Assembly (NCBI GenBank): GCA_911728435.2
Contig: OU452199.1
Location: forward strand, 25,678,860 to 25,742,859
DNA: 64,000 bases
Reading direction: 5' to 3'
Origin: Apoderus coryli
Lineage: Eukaryota > Arthropoda > Insecta > Coleoptera > Attelabidae
This document shows positions 38,501-53,500 of the stretch, one piece after another (positions within the stretch are counted from its first letter, which is position 1; each line of letters opens with the position of its first letter). The position numbers were made by a program, and so were the translations under genes. The notes beneath the pieces were generated by a model. That model was not told where the DNA came from. It searched no databases and saw nothing but the letters and a program-made list of their open reading frames with translations.

Positions 38501-41500
38501 TTAGAGAACAGAAGGCACTTGGTCTACGCAAATCTGGACCAGGAGTGGTATTGGATTCAGATAGGCCTCATTTAGTAGCTATTGATGATGATCCATTAAC
38601 TACTGGAGTTACATTGTATCATTTAAAGGTACTTTTATTTTAGCCGTTTTAAAGTTTGGTTTGGTATATACAGCATGATTCGTAAGTCGAGGCGAAAAAT
38701 GAACACCTCGACTGTCCCAAGGAAAAATACAGTATATGCATTTTTTATGAATATTGAGATTTTAACATATTTGTATATACTGGGTTATGATCTATCTTTT
38801 GGGATAGTAAAAATTTAGATATACAGCAAAATAACGGAAATAAAGAATGAAAAAACCCAGTATCTACACGGCACTATCAATTATTAAATTTCAAAAACAC
38901 AGTAACAATAATGCAATAACAACTTGTAAAACACAGCACATGCACTGGCCAATCAGAAATCGTCTTCTTGCAACCGCCATTGTAGATGCTGTGTTTTGCC
39001 TACGAGTTTTGATGATCTATATTCGTTTTAGTTTGTTTTGGCGGTTTAAAACGTGTAAGTAGTTTGTTGCTCTCGTAGGTATCAATGTTGGGAGTGTATA
39101 ATGCTATTGTAGTTCTATACCCTTACGTGTAGCTGTGAGTCTTGGACCACTTATCGGAGGCATTTAAAAACTCTAGAGAAGTACCATCAATGATGTCTTA
39201 GAAGAATTCTTGGAATTAAATGGCTGGACCCCCGAACAGCATCAGCGTTCTGGGGGAAGCTGAATCAACTAGCATTTAGGCGATGAGTGTGAGGCACCAG
39301 CTGCGATGGACTGGCCACGTAATCCGCATGCCAACGGAACGCCTTCCAAAGAGAATCCTTTATTCACAGTTAGGTCGGCTCACGAAATCACGGAGGGCAA
39401 CAAAAGAGGTACAAGAATGTTCTTAAGACCAACATAAAGAATTGTGGCTTAGATGTTAAGAACAACTGGAAGCAGATCGCGAATGACAGACCGAGATAGG
39501 GGCTTACGATTTACGACGGTAATCAAGTTTTTGAAGAGCAGCGGCGACGACATCAGCATGCAAAGAGACAGCATCGAAAGGAGAGAGAACGCATCGACGG
39601 GGCAGCGCACCTACAACAGCCGATGAATTGTGGTGATTGGGTGTCTCAATTTTGTGACAAGGTTTGCGGCTCGAGGATCGGTCTGTTTAGTCATCTTTCA
39701 CAACAGAAATCCCCGAGTCAGAGTAATTCATACTCGTTAGCGAGTGAATGCTGATGCTAAATTCAGAAAAAAATGCAAAATCAAAAATACCAACCATCAT
39801 GTTGGCTTAATCTTCCTGAAAGTGAACAATCACGTGATCTAACTATGTAGAATAATAATAAGATTCATACTGAATACTGCATTGATATTTTGTTTATTTT
39901 TCCTTCATAAGAAACGGTGTTTTCTTTTCATGTAGGCCTGATATTTTTTCCAAAAAACTATGCAATAAAAGTTTATTTAAAAAAATAAATATTTTTACAT
40001 TTTACACTGCTATTACCTACTATTTAATAATAATAATAATTTGTTAAATTTTATATGTGCATATAAATTTAATATGGTAAAAACACAGTATATACTATAG
40101 TTTTTGTATAAAATTCACATCACCATGAAACTTATTAAGTTAGCTAAGCCCGATAAAACTAGAGGCCTAATATAGTTCAATTAGACCCTTACTTCTTCGT
40201 TTTGCGTAAAAAGATATAAATAAAATCTTAAACGTAATCCTAATAACAAATCTACTTTTACCCTTAATTTCTCAAAAAATGTTTTTTTTCATTGGGACAG
40301 CCGACCTATATCAATTTTATTATTCTGAATCAGATGTATGTTTGTTTGATGTCGGGGAAAAAGCGACATTACCATGGCTCACGCTATGCTCGCTCAACCC
40401 ATTTGCGAGCGACTACGCATGTGTTGAGAGACGGCGAATGAAACGTTCACACTATAGAAACATACGTGTCTTTGTTGACTCAGCACATGCGCGCTCAAGT
40501 CTGTACGCGGCTTTCTGTAACAAGCAATTCCTAAATAACGCCCCCGCTAGGTAACTCGGGTGTATCTAGTGTTGGCAATAGGACTAAATGGAGTTGTTAC
40601 TTGTCCGGCCATCGTTTGTGAACTTTGTATCATCGGGCATATTGCACACACTAGATGTCGTCACATACATCTTGTCAAATAATGTTTATATCACCGCAAG
40701 GAGACGTTTGATAACTGACTAATAGAGAGAGAGAATACCAGTATTTCAAGTATATCCACTCGAATTTCGATTAGGAATTTGCATATTAAAGGCAGCTTGG
40801 TTTAATCTAAGAATTTTTAAAGTTACTGGTATGGTATTGCCGGTTTTCGAATCCATGGCTGTATAATAAATAAATATTTTTTGGATAAATGTAACTCACA
40901 CATCCTGCTGGACTTGGTTGTAGTAATTTTTTTTTTTGCATGATCCGTTGGAAATCAAACGAAACGCATATAGCTTTGGTCCCTTTTTGGAATTTTCCCG
41001 GCATCCCGGGAAAACGGAATTAGATAATATGTAACATTTATAACAGTTTATAAATGTACCACAACACCACAGTTAAAATAATATACAGTTGGTTCTCATC
41101 GTATCGGTACGTCTAATCTTCATGGCTTCAAAGCAATTCGCCGCGCTTATAGTTATAGTATAGTATAATAATAATAATAGCCTTTATTTGCCCAACAGTA
41201 CAAAACCCTTTACAGGACAAATAATTTAATAATTTTAAACCTAAATCATAATTCACTAATGCACAAAATAAATAAAACTAAAATGAGTACCTATATCTAA
41301 TTACCGAAGTGTTGGATGGCAACTTCCAGAACCGTCTCATCTCAGAATTGAAAATGTCACAGTCTGCACAAATCAAGTTATAATTACCACACATAATATT
41401 GACAGGAGAACGCAGCAACACATTGGTTCTAGCTCTCGCAATGTGAAAAGTTGAACTGTATCTAGTTTCAAATCTCGGAACATTAATATTTACATTCATT

Positions 41501-44500
41501 AACATTTCAGAACAGTCAACCTTTCCATGTAGAAGCTTATACAAATACTCAATTGAATTCTAAATTCTTCTTTTTTCCAAGCTCCGCGTATCAAATCTAG
41601 TCAACAATATATTATAGTCAACTCCCCTTTCAGGATATATTCCATCTTCCTTATACACAAGATGTTTAAGAAATTTACGCTGCATTTTTTCAATTGCAAC
41701 TTTATGAACATTATATATAGGGTACCAGACTAACGAACCGTATTCAAGCTTAGGCCGAATGTATGTAGAAAAAAGAATTTGTAAAGCAAGAATATTATTG
41801 AAGCCTTTTGTATTTATCATAATGAAACCATATTGGCTTCCGCTGTCTTAGTTAATATGTGCTCAGCAAAACTAAGTTTAGAGTCAAAGATGATTCCCAG
41901 GTCAGTCACTGTCTCAGAGGATGTTATGGCTGTGTCATTTATGCTGTAGTTATATTGAATATTTTGTTTTTTCTTTGTATACATCACGATTTTACATTTT
42001 GCTGGATTAAGAGGTAAATGGTTAGTTTGACACCATTCCGATACATGATTCAAATTTGCTTGAAACTCATTACAATGATTAATATTTTTTATTTCAAGAA
42101 AAATTTTTAAGTCGTCAGCAAACGTTAACTTGCCACAGGTCAGTCTTTCCTCCAAATCATTAACAAACAATAAAAACAAGCCAAGGTTTGAACCTTGAGG
42201 AACTCCAGAAACTGCATGGAAGGGAACTGATCTGTAACCGTTATGTGACACAATCTGTTCTCTTTTTAACAGATAAGATTTCAAAAAGATTTGCAAGTCC
42301 TTAACAAAGCCGAACTTGTCCAATTTCATTAGCAATCTGCCATGATCCACCCTGTCAAACGCCTTCGCGAAGTCTGTGTAGATCACATCCATCCGACCAC
42401 CACTGTCAATCACCTCCGAGATACTTTGTGATATTAAAGTTAAATTACTTATTGTGGATTTCTTTGACATGAATCCGTGCTGAATTGGTGTGATCATGTT
42501 TCGGACAGAGGGATAGATGCGACCAAACAATACAGTTTCAAAGATCTTACAAAAATTTGACAGAATTGATATAGGCCTGTAGTTGCCAATATTTGATTTA
42601 TCCGCCGACTTGAACACCGGTACAATCCTCGACTTTTTCCACTCAGTTGGAAACACACCCCTATTTATAGCCAAATTAAAAATAAAACATAAGGGGCTAA
42701 CTAAAACCGGAACACAATCCCTAACCAAAAACGATGGTATACCATCAGGTCCAGAAGTCAGTTTATTCTTGAGATTTTTACCCGCTATTAAAATTTCATT
42801 CTCAGTTATAGTTTCAATGCTGACTGGGTCCACACAAGATGAAAATCGCGGTTCATCCAGACTTTCTGACGAATGGATATACACACTTTCAAAAAACTTT
42901 GCGAAATTATCAACTATATCCTGAGGATTGTTGTATTCCATATCATTATACGTCATTACTCCTGGTACCCTCGACGAGTTACTTTTTGAATGAAAATATT
43001 TCCAGAATTCCCTTGGTTCATTTTTGATATTGTTTTGAATTCTTTCAATATAGTTTTTATAAGCAGTTCGAGTATCACTTTTGATTTGTAATCGAAGTGA
43101 TCTAAATTTTTCTAAATAATATTGATCACCTTTCTTTTTATATTTTTTAAGAAATTTTTCTTTTTAATATTTTTTATGATGGAAGATGTGTACCATTATT
43201 AAGACTAGGGTGATGACTATCTTCTGGGACTAGAGGGCATTCTTCATGTTTGACAGCACATGTTCTGTTTGACAGAACTAAATCCAATATTCGATTATTT
43301 GTATTTAGTATAGTATTGTGCTGTACTAAATTATAAAAGCTCTGGAAGTTCACCATCGTGTACACATCCCTATTGTTCACATTGTTATCAACATATGTAC
43401 TTATATTAAAATCTCCTACAAATAATATATTATTATTATGCAATACATCGAAATGCTCAATCGATTCCAAAAATGATTCCAGAATATTACTCGGTAATGA
43501 TGGAGGAATATAAACTAGCAGAATATAATAGACCACAAATTGTATAGAGCATTTACAAACTAGAAAATCTATTTCAGGAAAATTTGTGTCAAATGAAGAT
43601 GAATCAATTTTTCGAGTACTAATGCTAGTTACTTATAGTATATATAGACATACTATAATATAGTAGCGTGCCAGAAATGTAGCTGGGAATGCGACGAGTC
43701 GATGCCGTTTTCAGCGTCTGGTGGACCTTCTTGTCTATAGTTAATATTCGTTGACAACACAAGAATATAACCAAAATTTTTAATTTTTATATTAAACTTC
43801 ATATTTCACCACACAGCTCAATATTCTTAAAGAAGTCCATTATTTTGTTTATTAAGCTTTTTTAGACTCGCGGGTAGAGCTACTTGACCAAATATTGCAA
43901 ATCTATTTCTAACACTACGACTGGGTACATGTTCCGCCATGCCGTTTCGTCATCCTCCAGGTACACACAACATCATTCAGAATTTTAATCGACAGATGAT
44001 GCTTTAAACGGCGGTGGCTAGTGTACAATCTTGTTAGGCATTTTATATTTTAACAGCAATTATTTTAAATTTACGAACATTAAGAGTTTTTATTTTCCAT
44101 ATTTATCTTCACAACAATTTTCCGATAGGCTTAATTGTGACTAGTGTTGCAGTTCTCTTGGGCACCGCAAATTTTAACAACAGTTATTTGCATTTTACAC
44201 CAACATTATGTGTTATTTTTCGTATTCACACTCATTACAAATTAGCAAAATTGTACTCACAACCAAGAAGTTTCTAAATCCTGTTTGCTGAAAGTGGTAA
44301 GTATCGGGACATGTTGAACCAAACGTTGCCAACACCTGACTTTTACTGTTTCAAAGACCCCATTAATATTAAAATACATTCAAAATGTTTATTTACTATA
44401 CAAGGAATATTAAAATGTGTTGCAGGAAGGTGTTACAACTATTGGTACAGAAGACTCAACAGTTGAACAAGATATTGTACTTAAAGGTGCTGGAATGGAA

Positions 44501-47500
44501 GCTCAACACTGTACCGTCTCACTACATAATGGTATTGCTACATTACATCCGCAACCTGGAGCATATGTAATGCTCAATAGTCAAATTATAGAAGTTCCTG
44601 CCAAATTATCACAGGGATGTATTATATTTTTGGGACGAACACATGTATTTAGGTAAGTTGTGGTCATATGTAAATGTTAGTCTTCATCATACAATTTTTG
44701 TGATAACATGATCGTTAATAAAGAAAACGATAGTAGGTGTTCCTCATTTGACCGTTGCAGAACCACCCAAGGGGTGGGCTGAAAATTGCAGAATTCGAAT
44801 TAATTATAAAAAATATATTTCTCTCTGTTATACAGTGAGGACCAAAGTCATGCAAAAAACGGGCAGTTTAGAACCAAAAGTGAAAGGTGCGAGCGTTTCT
44901 TTCAAAAAATTTTCCTTCAAATTCTATCGAATTTTTGCATGACTTTTGGTCCTCACTGTATATATACTGCTAGCTAAAATATCCCAGTAATATCATCGAT
45001 AATATACTACGACTAGAAGGGTCACAGTGAGTCCCCGCCCATTTACCTCCCTTATTGCTTCTCCACCGCTCTCAGTAAGTCTGGTCTAGATCCATTGACG
45101 TGGGGGGAGACGCTCTAACGTGGCCAAAAGCGGGTGCAGGTACGCCATTTTGGTATAAGATATCTATCATTTGTCGTGCTTTCAAGTTTATAGTGTTATT
45201 TACGAGTATTTTACAAGTTTACTTAAGTTTTTCGTGTTTTTTTGGACGGTTATTTGACAATATACTATAATGGTGTCCTGTGCTGTGCGTAGTTGCAGTA
45301 GTAGAAGTGAAATCGACCAGAAAATATCAGAAATAACGTTTCATAGGTATGTACCAAATATTGTAAACATTGTACATGGACGTATTTAGGGTTTTTTAGG
45401 CGAACTTATTAAAACACATTATTATAGGAGTCTGGTAGCATTCTCTTTCTGCACTGAACAATTGATACGTGCATTGTAGTTTTTTTTTTACAAATTCCTT
45501 TACTTGATTTCTACTCTCAAACTCTCTACTTTTTCATCACTTTCTAGCAAAAAAGACCCCTAAATGTGTGTTAAAAACATATTCTGGTTTTTAGATTTCC
45601 TAAAGATCCTGCTCGTAGCCATATCTGGACAGAATATGTGTCTCGAATTAATTGAATACTAACGAGAAATGTACACAAATATAATTTATCCAGATCATGA
45701 TTATCTTCCTGGACCATTTTCTGAATTTTCGAAATTCATTATTGTTTATATTGCTGGATTTGTTGTTTTTAGTTTTGCAGAGAATGTCGATAGGCATTAA
45801 AAAGTGTTATTCTTTTATTAAAATGAAGGCAAAAAAAGGATTTACAAATTCCTTCAAAAGATGTTTTAGACGTTTGCTTCCAATCCGAAAAGATCATAAA
45901 AAATCTTGTAGTAGCTACTAATGAAAAGTTGTCCGCAGGATTCATAATAAACCTTGTTTTAAAGGAATTTGTAAATAGTAATATTTTTCCTAATTTAGTT
46001 GTGCACGGTTTTGATCAAATCAGTGTTTGATAACCATATACATTTACTGATCAAATCTATTGCGACTAAATATGTTAATACCAGGATGTATTATTTAAGT
46101 AAAAATAAAGTGGATAAGCATAGCGCAACATTTAAATAAAATTGTTTTGTTTAAGGGGTATTAATATATAATTTATAAAGTACTAACGTCTTTTATTCCT
46201 GGATTTAGGTATCAAATATCAATAATTACCTATATTTAAGTATTTTGTACACTGCATAATATTTGAAAATAAAGTATAAACCCAAGCTGCAAATTAAAAG
46301 CAAAAACGTCAACAAAAATAGTTAATGCGGCTCTGGAGAATCCGCCATATTGGTATGCGCTTACGCTTACCCAATGCACCCGTTTCTGTATAATGTAAAA
46401 TAATGCTTATAGCGTCTCCTTATATCTCAATGTCTAGATCATATATACCGCCTGTCCTTTGTTATACACGCTTTGATGATATACCGTTTGGATATTTTGT
46501 TGTATATTAAATAATTATTAAGATTTCGATTTTTTTTATATAGTTATAAGTTTATCTTTGGACAATAATAACAAAGTATTATTTGAACTGGAAATTGCGG
46601 CTTATTACTTGGGTATAATTATAGTTAAAATTAAGAATTTAAACGATAAATGATTGAAAATAATCGCAATAACATTATAACAAAAAAATCAAAGCATTTA
46701 TAATAAATATATATTTATAATAAACTTCGTTATACACTTTTTTTTTATTCTCGCTGTTTATCCATCCATTTTGATTCTCTCCAGAATACACTAATATTAT
46801 TGACGAAAAGCGCATCGATCCTTGATGCTCTCCTACATAATATTTGCGGGCCCTGTATTACATTACATTACAACATTGTTCTACTTGAATTGCCTTCTCC
46901 ATTCAATAAAGATCAGCAACAATCTTTGCAAATTCATCTCTGTCTGGGGCTCTTCTCAGCAGGGAGTTTGAGTCTAAGCCTGTCCAATCCCTTATGTTTT
47001 TCAGCCAAGAGCACTGTCTACGTCCAGGACCACGTTTTCCCTCAATCTTGCCCTCCATAATCAGTTGCAGGAATCTGAACTTGTCCTGTCTTATGACATG
47101 GCCAAGGTAAGCAGTCTTTCTCTTTTTTATGGTCTCGAGAATTGTTTGATCCTTGTTCATCCGATGTAAGACCTCTTGATTGGTGATATGATCGATCCAT
47201 GGAATACGCAGCATTCTGCGATACACCCACATCTCAAATGCTTCCAGCTTGTTAATACTTCTGACTTTTAGCGGCCAGGCCTCAACTTCATACAGTAACG
47301 TGGAATACACATAGCATCTAAGGAAGTTAAATCTGATGTTTAAATTGAGAATTACAGCTTAAATTCAAATGTTCAAGCATTTTTTTTGTAGACCCCGTAG
47401 TATATCATCGCCGTGTAACGTAAACATTTTGCGATATGTGACCTCGTACATGTCACTCCTAGCACGTTCGTCGGCAAGCGCTTTGTAACCGTAAGATGAA

Positions 47501-50500
47501 ACGGCCGACAGCCTGTGACACTACTTATTTTTATATCTACGGTGGTAATATTGATGCATGGTAACACGTAGAAATTATATAATTAACCAGTGTTTGAATA
47601 TAACGCAGTTTTTTTTTATAATAAACATATTGATCGAACGAAGATAGTGTTATCATATTTGGATTATAAAACTTATTTTATGTATTCAAACGTTAGAAAT
47701 ACTACACAACCTCGTATAATTAGTTTGTGTACTATTCATATGGTTACATATATATATTGTTATACATTCATTTTCTGATTTTAGATTTAATGACCCAGCT
47801 GAAGCAGCAGAACTTAGAAAAGGAGATAGAAGTTTTGATTTATGTCGACTGAATCATTTATTGAGTTGGTCTACACCAGACTTAGCAGTGTCAATGGAAA
47901 ATTTACACAAGTATGTTTCAAAAAACTAATTACATAGTTTAATAGGTACTTTAACAAACCATACGAATAATTATTTAATGCGTTACAAAATTATAATATC
48001 TACAGATAAATATTGAAAAAAATTCCAGTATATATGTAGCAATTCTCGGCTTCTAGTTCAATTTTACTTAAAACTGAAATTTTAGTTAGTATGTAGTGCG
48101 ACAGTAAATGGGTAATCATTTTCTCAAATGCAACATGTAATGACAAAGATAGAATATAATGTTTAATATTAATAATAATCTTTATTCAAATTGTGCACAT
48201 ATTAAATAAAACAATTAGTAGTACACAATCGAAAAGTCTTCAGTGCAGCTTAAGGCATGCAATCTCACAGCCTTCTCTATACAAGCCATTATCTGTTAAT
48301 GGACGATTAGTAAACCAAGTCAATTGTACATACTCAGCCGGTCGCAACGAAAGTTGTAAACTATTTTGTAACATAGAATTCTAAATCTTAATTTGTTTTA
48401 GTATTCCAGTTATTAAAAACATTAATTTTACTAAAATTTAAAAGAAGATTTTCTAAAATTTCAATTAAATCGGACTTTATGAATAATTAATTTGTTAATA
48501 GGAATAAAACAAATATCCAAATTCTCAGTTTTTTGGTTTTACACAAATTCATTTCTTTGGAACGTTTGATTTGTTCACATTTTCGTTCGACGAGTGATTT
48601 TCTAGGTATTGGGACTCTTTTTTTTTTTTTGACAAATATTTAAGCAAATTTGGAAAAACACATGGAGACGCATACGGTTTAATATTAGGCTTATAGGGAA
48701 TTTTTGTTAAAGTTCCATCCTCCCGTATAATTTGGCTCTCAGGAAACTACCGCGATCTTTGAGTTTGGGGTTGGGTTAAGATTTGATCTAGGAAGAAGAT
48801 TAGATCTAGGAATAGCCTGTAACCATTTCTGTTCTTTGGAAAATGGAAAAAACTGTTATTAGTTTGCTACATTGTTCTTGTTTTAATGCGCTATTACAAT
48901 TAGATTTACATCCAGATATACAGCACGTTGAAGGCATATTAAACTCTAATAACAACCAAGAATCAGAAATAAAAAAATCAAGTTATTATCTAAAAATCCA
49001 GCTGAATTTAATAATAATAATTCTTAAATATGCATACAAACCCTCGTACCAAAGCCACTTCCACCGCTTAGATCGGTAGCTATACGCCAAAAATATTGCT
49101 GCAGCTTATACCACTTTATTTTATTAACAAACAGTTTATCCGGTGTTGTCACAGAAAATTTAGAGGATATATTTATACAAACTTATCACTACTAGTTCGG
49201 CTGTTCATAACCAAACAATTGACCCAATTAATATCTCTATAGGCATCCCGCCATTCTTACCACCGTCAAAGAGTCCAAACAAATTAGTTTATTTTATTCA
49301 CTAACATTTTAATCGATATTGTAACTTACACAAAATGTAGACGCTATATTTATACACACTTATCACTAGTTTTATAAAAACCTGTTTTAATTAAGCTCAG
49401 TAAGCACTGATTTAATTCGACGTTGCCAAATTTACATGTTCATGGCTTGTCTAAAGAAGGCTGTGGTAATGTGTATGCCTCATCTGTCTTAACACTTATC
49501 CTTAGAAGAAGAAAAAAATAATAGTAAATATATATCTACCTAATTCCATCAGTAATAGTCGCATACAATAAACAAAAGGACAAAAGAAAGAAAAACAAAT
49601 AGACACTATTGGAAGTTAAATTTATTGAACGTTTGGTATTAATCCGTTACATTTTTTTTATGAAATGTGATATACGAAATTTTGGCCCCCCGCTACTATA
49701 CTAGTATAGTATAGAAGGGAGGCATTGCGATCATGTCAAAAATTATGTTTTTTCTAGGTCCTATTGTAGTTCTCCAGAAGATGAAAAAATTCATATAGAA
49801 AACCAGAAGATGAATCTGCAGCGAGAGAAAGAGAAGTTAGAACGGGACCAAGAGGAATTTGAAAAGCGTCAAGAAGAGTTTGAAATTCATCGAAGAAATT
49901 TGCAAAAAATTAAGATTATTGATGAACATAATAATACAGTCAACGAATATTCAAATACAAGTTCTTCTCTGGTATGTAGCATGTTACATAATATACAGGG
50001 TGTTTCAAAAAGATGCGGCAATATTCAAGGGGGTTGGAAAAAAACATACTTACGTCTGGAAATGCATTTTTTTTTCAAGATCAACATTAATAAGTCCATT
50101 GGCGGCAACTTAATAAAAATTATTGACAAAAAAATCTGCTCCACTGACTAATTTAGTTTCGATATTACCTTGAAATAAAGCAACTAAACCTACAACTTTT
50201 TTATCTTTTAAAAAAATGTCTGTCTGTCTGTATCCCGAAAACGCTAAAACCACTTAACAGATTTTAAACAAATTTGGTACAAAACTACTATTGGACATGG
50301 CAAGGAGCTGATTAGGTTTTGGGAAACATTGAGCATAGTGTTTAAAAGAGGGTTCAAAAATTAAAAAAAATCATAGGTCTGAAACTTATCCGCAATACTA
50401 CATAATTTTTTACGCATTTAGTTGAATATAACCTAAAATATTGAACATAAAATATTAGACCACATTGGCGTTCGAAAATAGTGTAAAATGGGGTAAAAAA

Positions 50501-53500
50501 GATCTAAAAAAAAAACGTATTTCTTAAACTAGTTATTTATAGCTTTGATAGGATATAACCTATAAAATGTGTCATAAATAACTTACTTTCATATGCGTAC
50601 GTAAATAGTGGAAAATGAGTCAAAACATAAAATAAACTATTGCCCTCGAGGCACGAATAGCTCTCCATATTTAAGTGTAAAAGTAATAATTTTATGATCT
50701 ATTTAAAATTTAAAAATATTTTTTTTGTTTTAGACATCAGCTATTTTTAAGTATCGGGTTTTGTTCCTTTTTCTTCTCTTTGGAGGCACTATTTATACGT
50801 TCATATTTTATATTTCAGATCTTCTAGGCCAAGTATTATAAAATTTATTTTGTCCCCTTTTGTACTGTTTACGAACGCCTATGTAAACAAAATTGTTATG
50901 CTGCATGTTGTAGGTTATCTTATATCAAAGCTTTATATAATAATTAGCCAATTTTTCTGTTATATTTGGAAAAACATTTTTTTTTTTCGTTTTTGACCCT
51001 TTTTTTACACTATTTTCGAACGCCTGTGTGAACCAGTTCATTTGTGTAACATTTTTTAGGTTATATTCTATCACAACCATGAAAAATTATTCTGTATTCC
51101 GAATAACTTTAGGAAGTATATATTTTTTTATTTTGACCCCTTTTACACTATTTACGAACGCCTATGAAAACAAGTTATTTATAACACATTTTATAGGTTA
51201 TACTATCAAAGCTATAAATAACTAGTCAATATTTCTGCTATGTTTAAAAAATACGTTTTTTCTAACCTTTTTTACCCCATTTTACACTTTTTTCGAATGT
51301 CAATGTGGTCTAATTGTTTAGGTTATATTTAATTAAACGCACAAAAAATTATTCAATATTTGGGATAAGTTTAATAACTACGATTTTTTTAATTTTTGAA
51401 CCCTCTTTTAAACTCCTTGCCTACGCTCAATGTTATTCACCACCTATAAATATCCGTACCAAATGTGATTAAAATCCGTTGAGTGGTTTTTGAGTTATCA
51501 CGGATACAAATTTTTTCTGACTCTTTTATAGAATTTTCACGGACCCTTATGGTACATTAATTTTTGTTGTGTATTTTTAACACCAATTCAACTAGTTAAA
51601 TGCGTAAAAAATTATGCAGTATTTCGGATAAGTTTAAGAACTAGGTTTTTTTTTATTTTTGAACCCTCTTTTAAACCTTTTGCCTACGCTCAATGTTAAT
51701 CACCACCTATAAATATCCTGTAGTATTTTCGTACCACAGGTGGTTAAAATCCGTTAAGTGGTTTTTGAGTTATAGAAATAATTTTTTTCTGACCCTTTTA
51801 TCGAATATGAAAATGAAAATAATTTCGTGGCAAAGCGGACTAAAATGTTGGTTTCACCTACAGAAGGAATTTTGTTTAATTTAGCAGGGCCCCAGTCTAA
51901 TTCAATAGAACCAGACCGAGGCATGGGTCGACAGATACTGACGAATTCATTTCGCTCTTGTTATGAGCTCGTCAGAGTACCATAGTCGTTGCCCATCTAC
52001 AAATATCGTCCTGCATTTAAGCACAATAGGATACACAACAGTAGACACATGTAAACACGTATCATCTACATGTACATAGTAATGCATATCCTATACCATG
52101 CAGAGGCCCTGCTAAATTAAACAAAATTCCTTGTGTAGGTAAAACCAACATTTTAGTCCGCTTTGGCACGAAATTATTTTCATTTATTATATTTACGGAC
52201 ATGAAATCCTTTTAATTTTTCATTATTTGGCATTAAACATCGACGGCAGAACGCTTGGAGACCACCGTCCGAGCATTGCTGAAACCCAAATATTTGGGAG
52301 ATGCTGGCAGAATGGTCTCCTGCTAGCGTTTTGTGTTCATACTATTTTTATTTCTATTTATACGACTGGTTTTACCTATACATTGAGTTTGTTCGGCCTC
52401 TGCATGGTATAGGATATGCATTACTATGTACATGTAGATGATACGTGTTTACATATGTCTACTGTTGTGTATCCTAATGTGCTTAAATGCAGGCCGATAT
52501 TTGTAGATGGGCAACGACTATGGTACTCTGACGAGCTCATAACAAGAGCGAAACGAATTCGTCAGTATCTGTCGACCCATGCCTCGGTCTGGTTCTATTG
52601 AATTAGACTGGGGCCCTGCTAAATTAAACAAAATTCCTTGTGTAGGTTAAACCAACATTTTAGTCCGCTTTGCCACGAAATTATTTTCATTTATTATATT
52701 TACGGACATGAAATCCTTTTAATTGATAGTATTAATAATTTTGTAAATAATGGTAAGGTCTCTCACGCTCATACGCGCTCCCAACGTCGTCAATCTCATC
52801 TCCTCCATCAGTACATCACAATTGTAAACATGGTCAACAGGTGGTGGGCGACGGAGCTTAAGATATATAACTCTCAGGAAACGGTGTTGAGTCCTCTCGA
52901 TATGAGAAATGATTATTTTGTATGTTGCTTTGTTAATTACTGTAATAGAATGTTAAGAAACAAGAGAGAAGATTTTGGGTGACTTTTAAATAAGTATTGT
53001 TGCTTCAATGGGTCCTACATCTTTATTAATTATTAACGTTCAGGGCACGAATATATTATGTTAGTTCGTTATATTTATGTTCATACCGCCTTTTATTTTT
53101 TGAATATATGCAACCATTAGTATATAGAAAAAAAACTTAAATGCTAATTGGTCCTCTTAGAGAACAACTCAGTATATGGAAATTTTTCTAGGCATTAACC
53201 TCGATTTCATTATGTGAGTTTATTATAATCAGCTACATATTTTATTAAAACTGTTTCTGTCTTATAGGAATGTGACCATGAAAATGATCATTTGAAATCA
53301 GTTAACGAAAGTGATAATCGAACCAACTGTGATATTAACAAGACTGTACCAGCTAATAATTCTCATGCAGAATCTCAAAATGGCAATACTGTATTACGTG
53401 CTGCGGAAGAAGATAAAAAAATTAACTCTGATCGTACTATGTAAGTTTTACATTTCTATTAATCCATTTTCAACAAGTGAAATTTCTCCCCTCTGGAAAA

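Larger units (their letters stand above)
45093..46432 (+). mobile_element. Third P-like THAP transposon, internally deleted
   Basis: 1340 bp flanked by a perfect 8-bp repeat TCTAGATC (45085-45092, 46433-46440). Ends start CATTGA and share GGAGACGCT.TAA; the right end (GAGATATAAGGAGACGC) resembles that of the inner P-like element at 4658. Keeps the THAP N-terminus and the transposase C-terminus; the catalytic middle is deleted. A CCGCCATATTGG motif is near the right end and CGCCATTTTGG near the left. Confidence 0.85.

Noticed and set aside
40279..40554. 92-codon frame in a GC-richer block
   Set aside because: No domain, no splice relation to the kinesin, and repetitive GCGC/GAGC content; not called as a gene.
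50200..51800. CRISPR-like array of repeats
   Set aside because: Units of about 140 bp, diverged and in both orientations, in an insect intron; not CRISPR.
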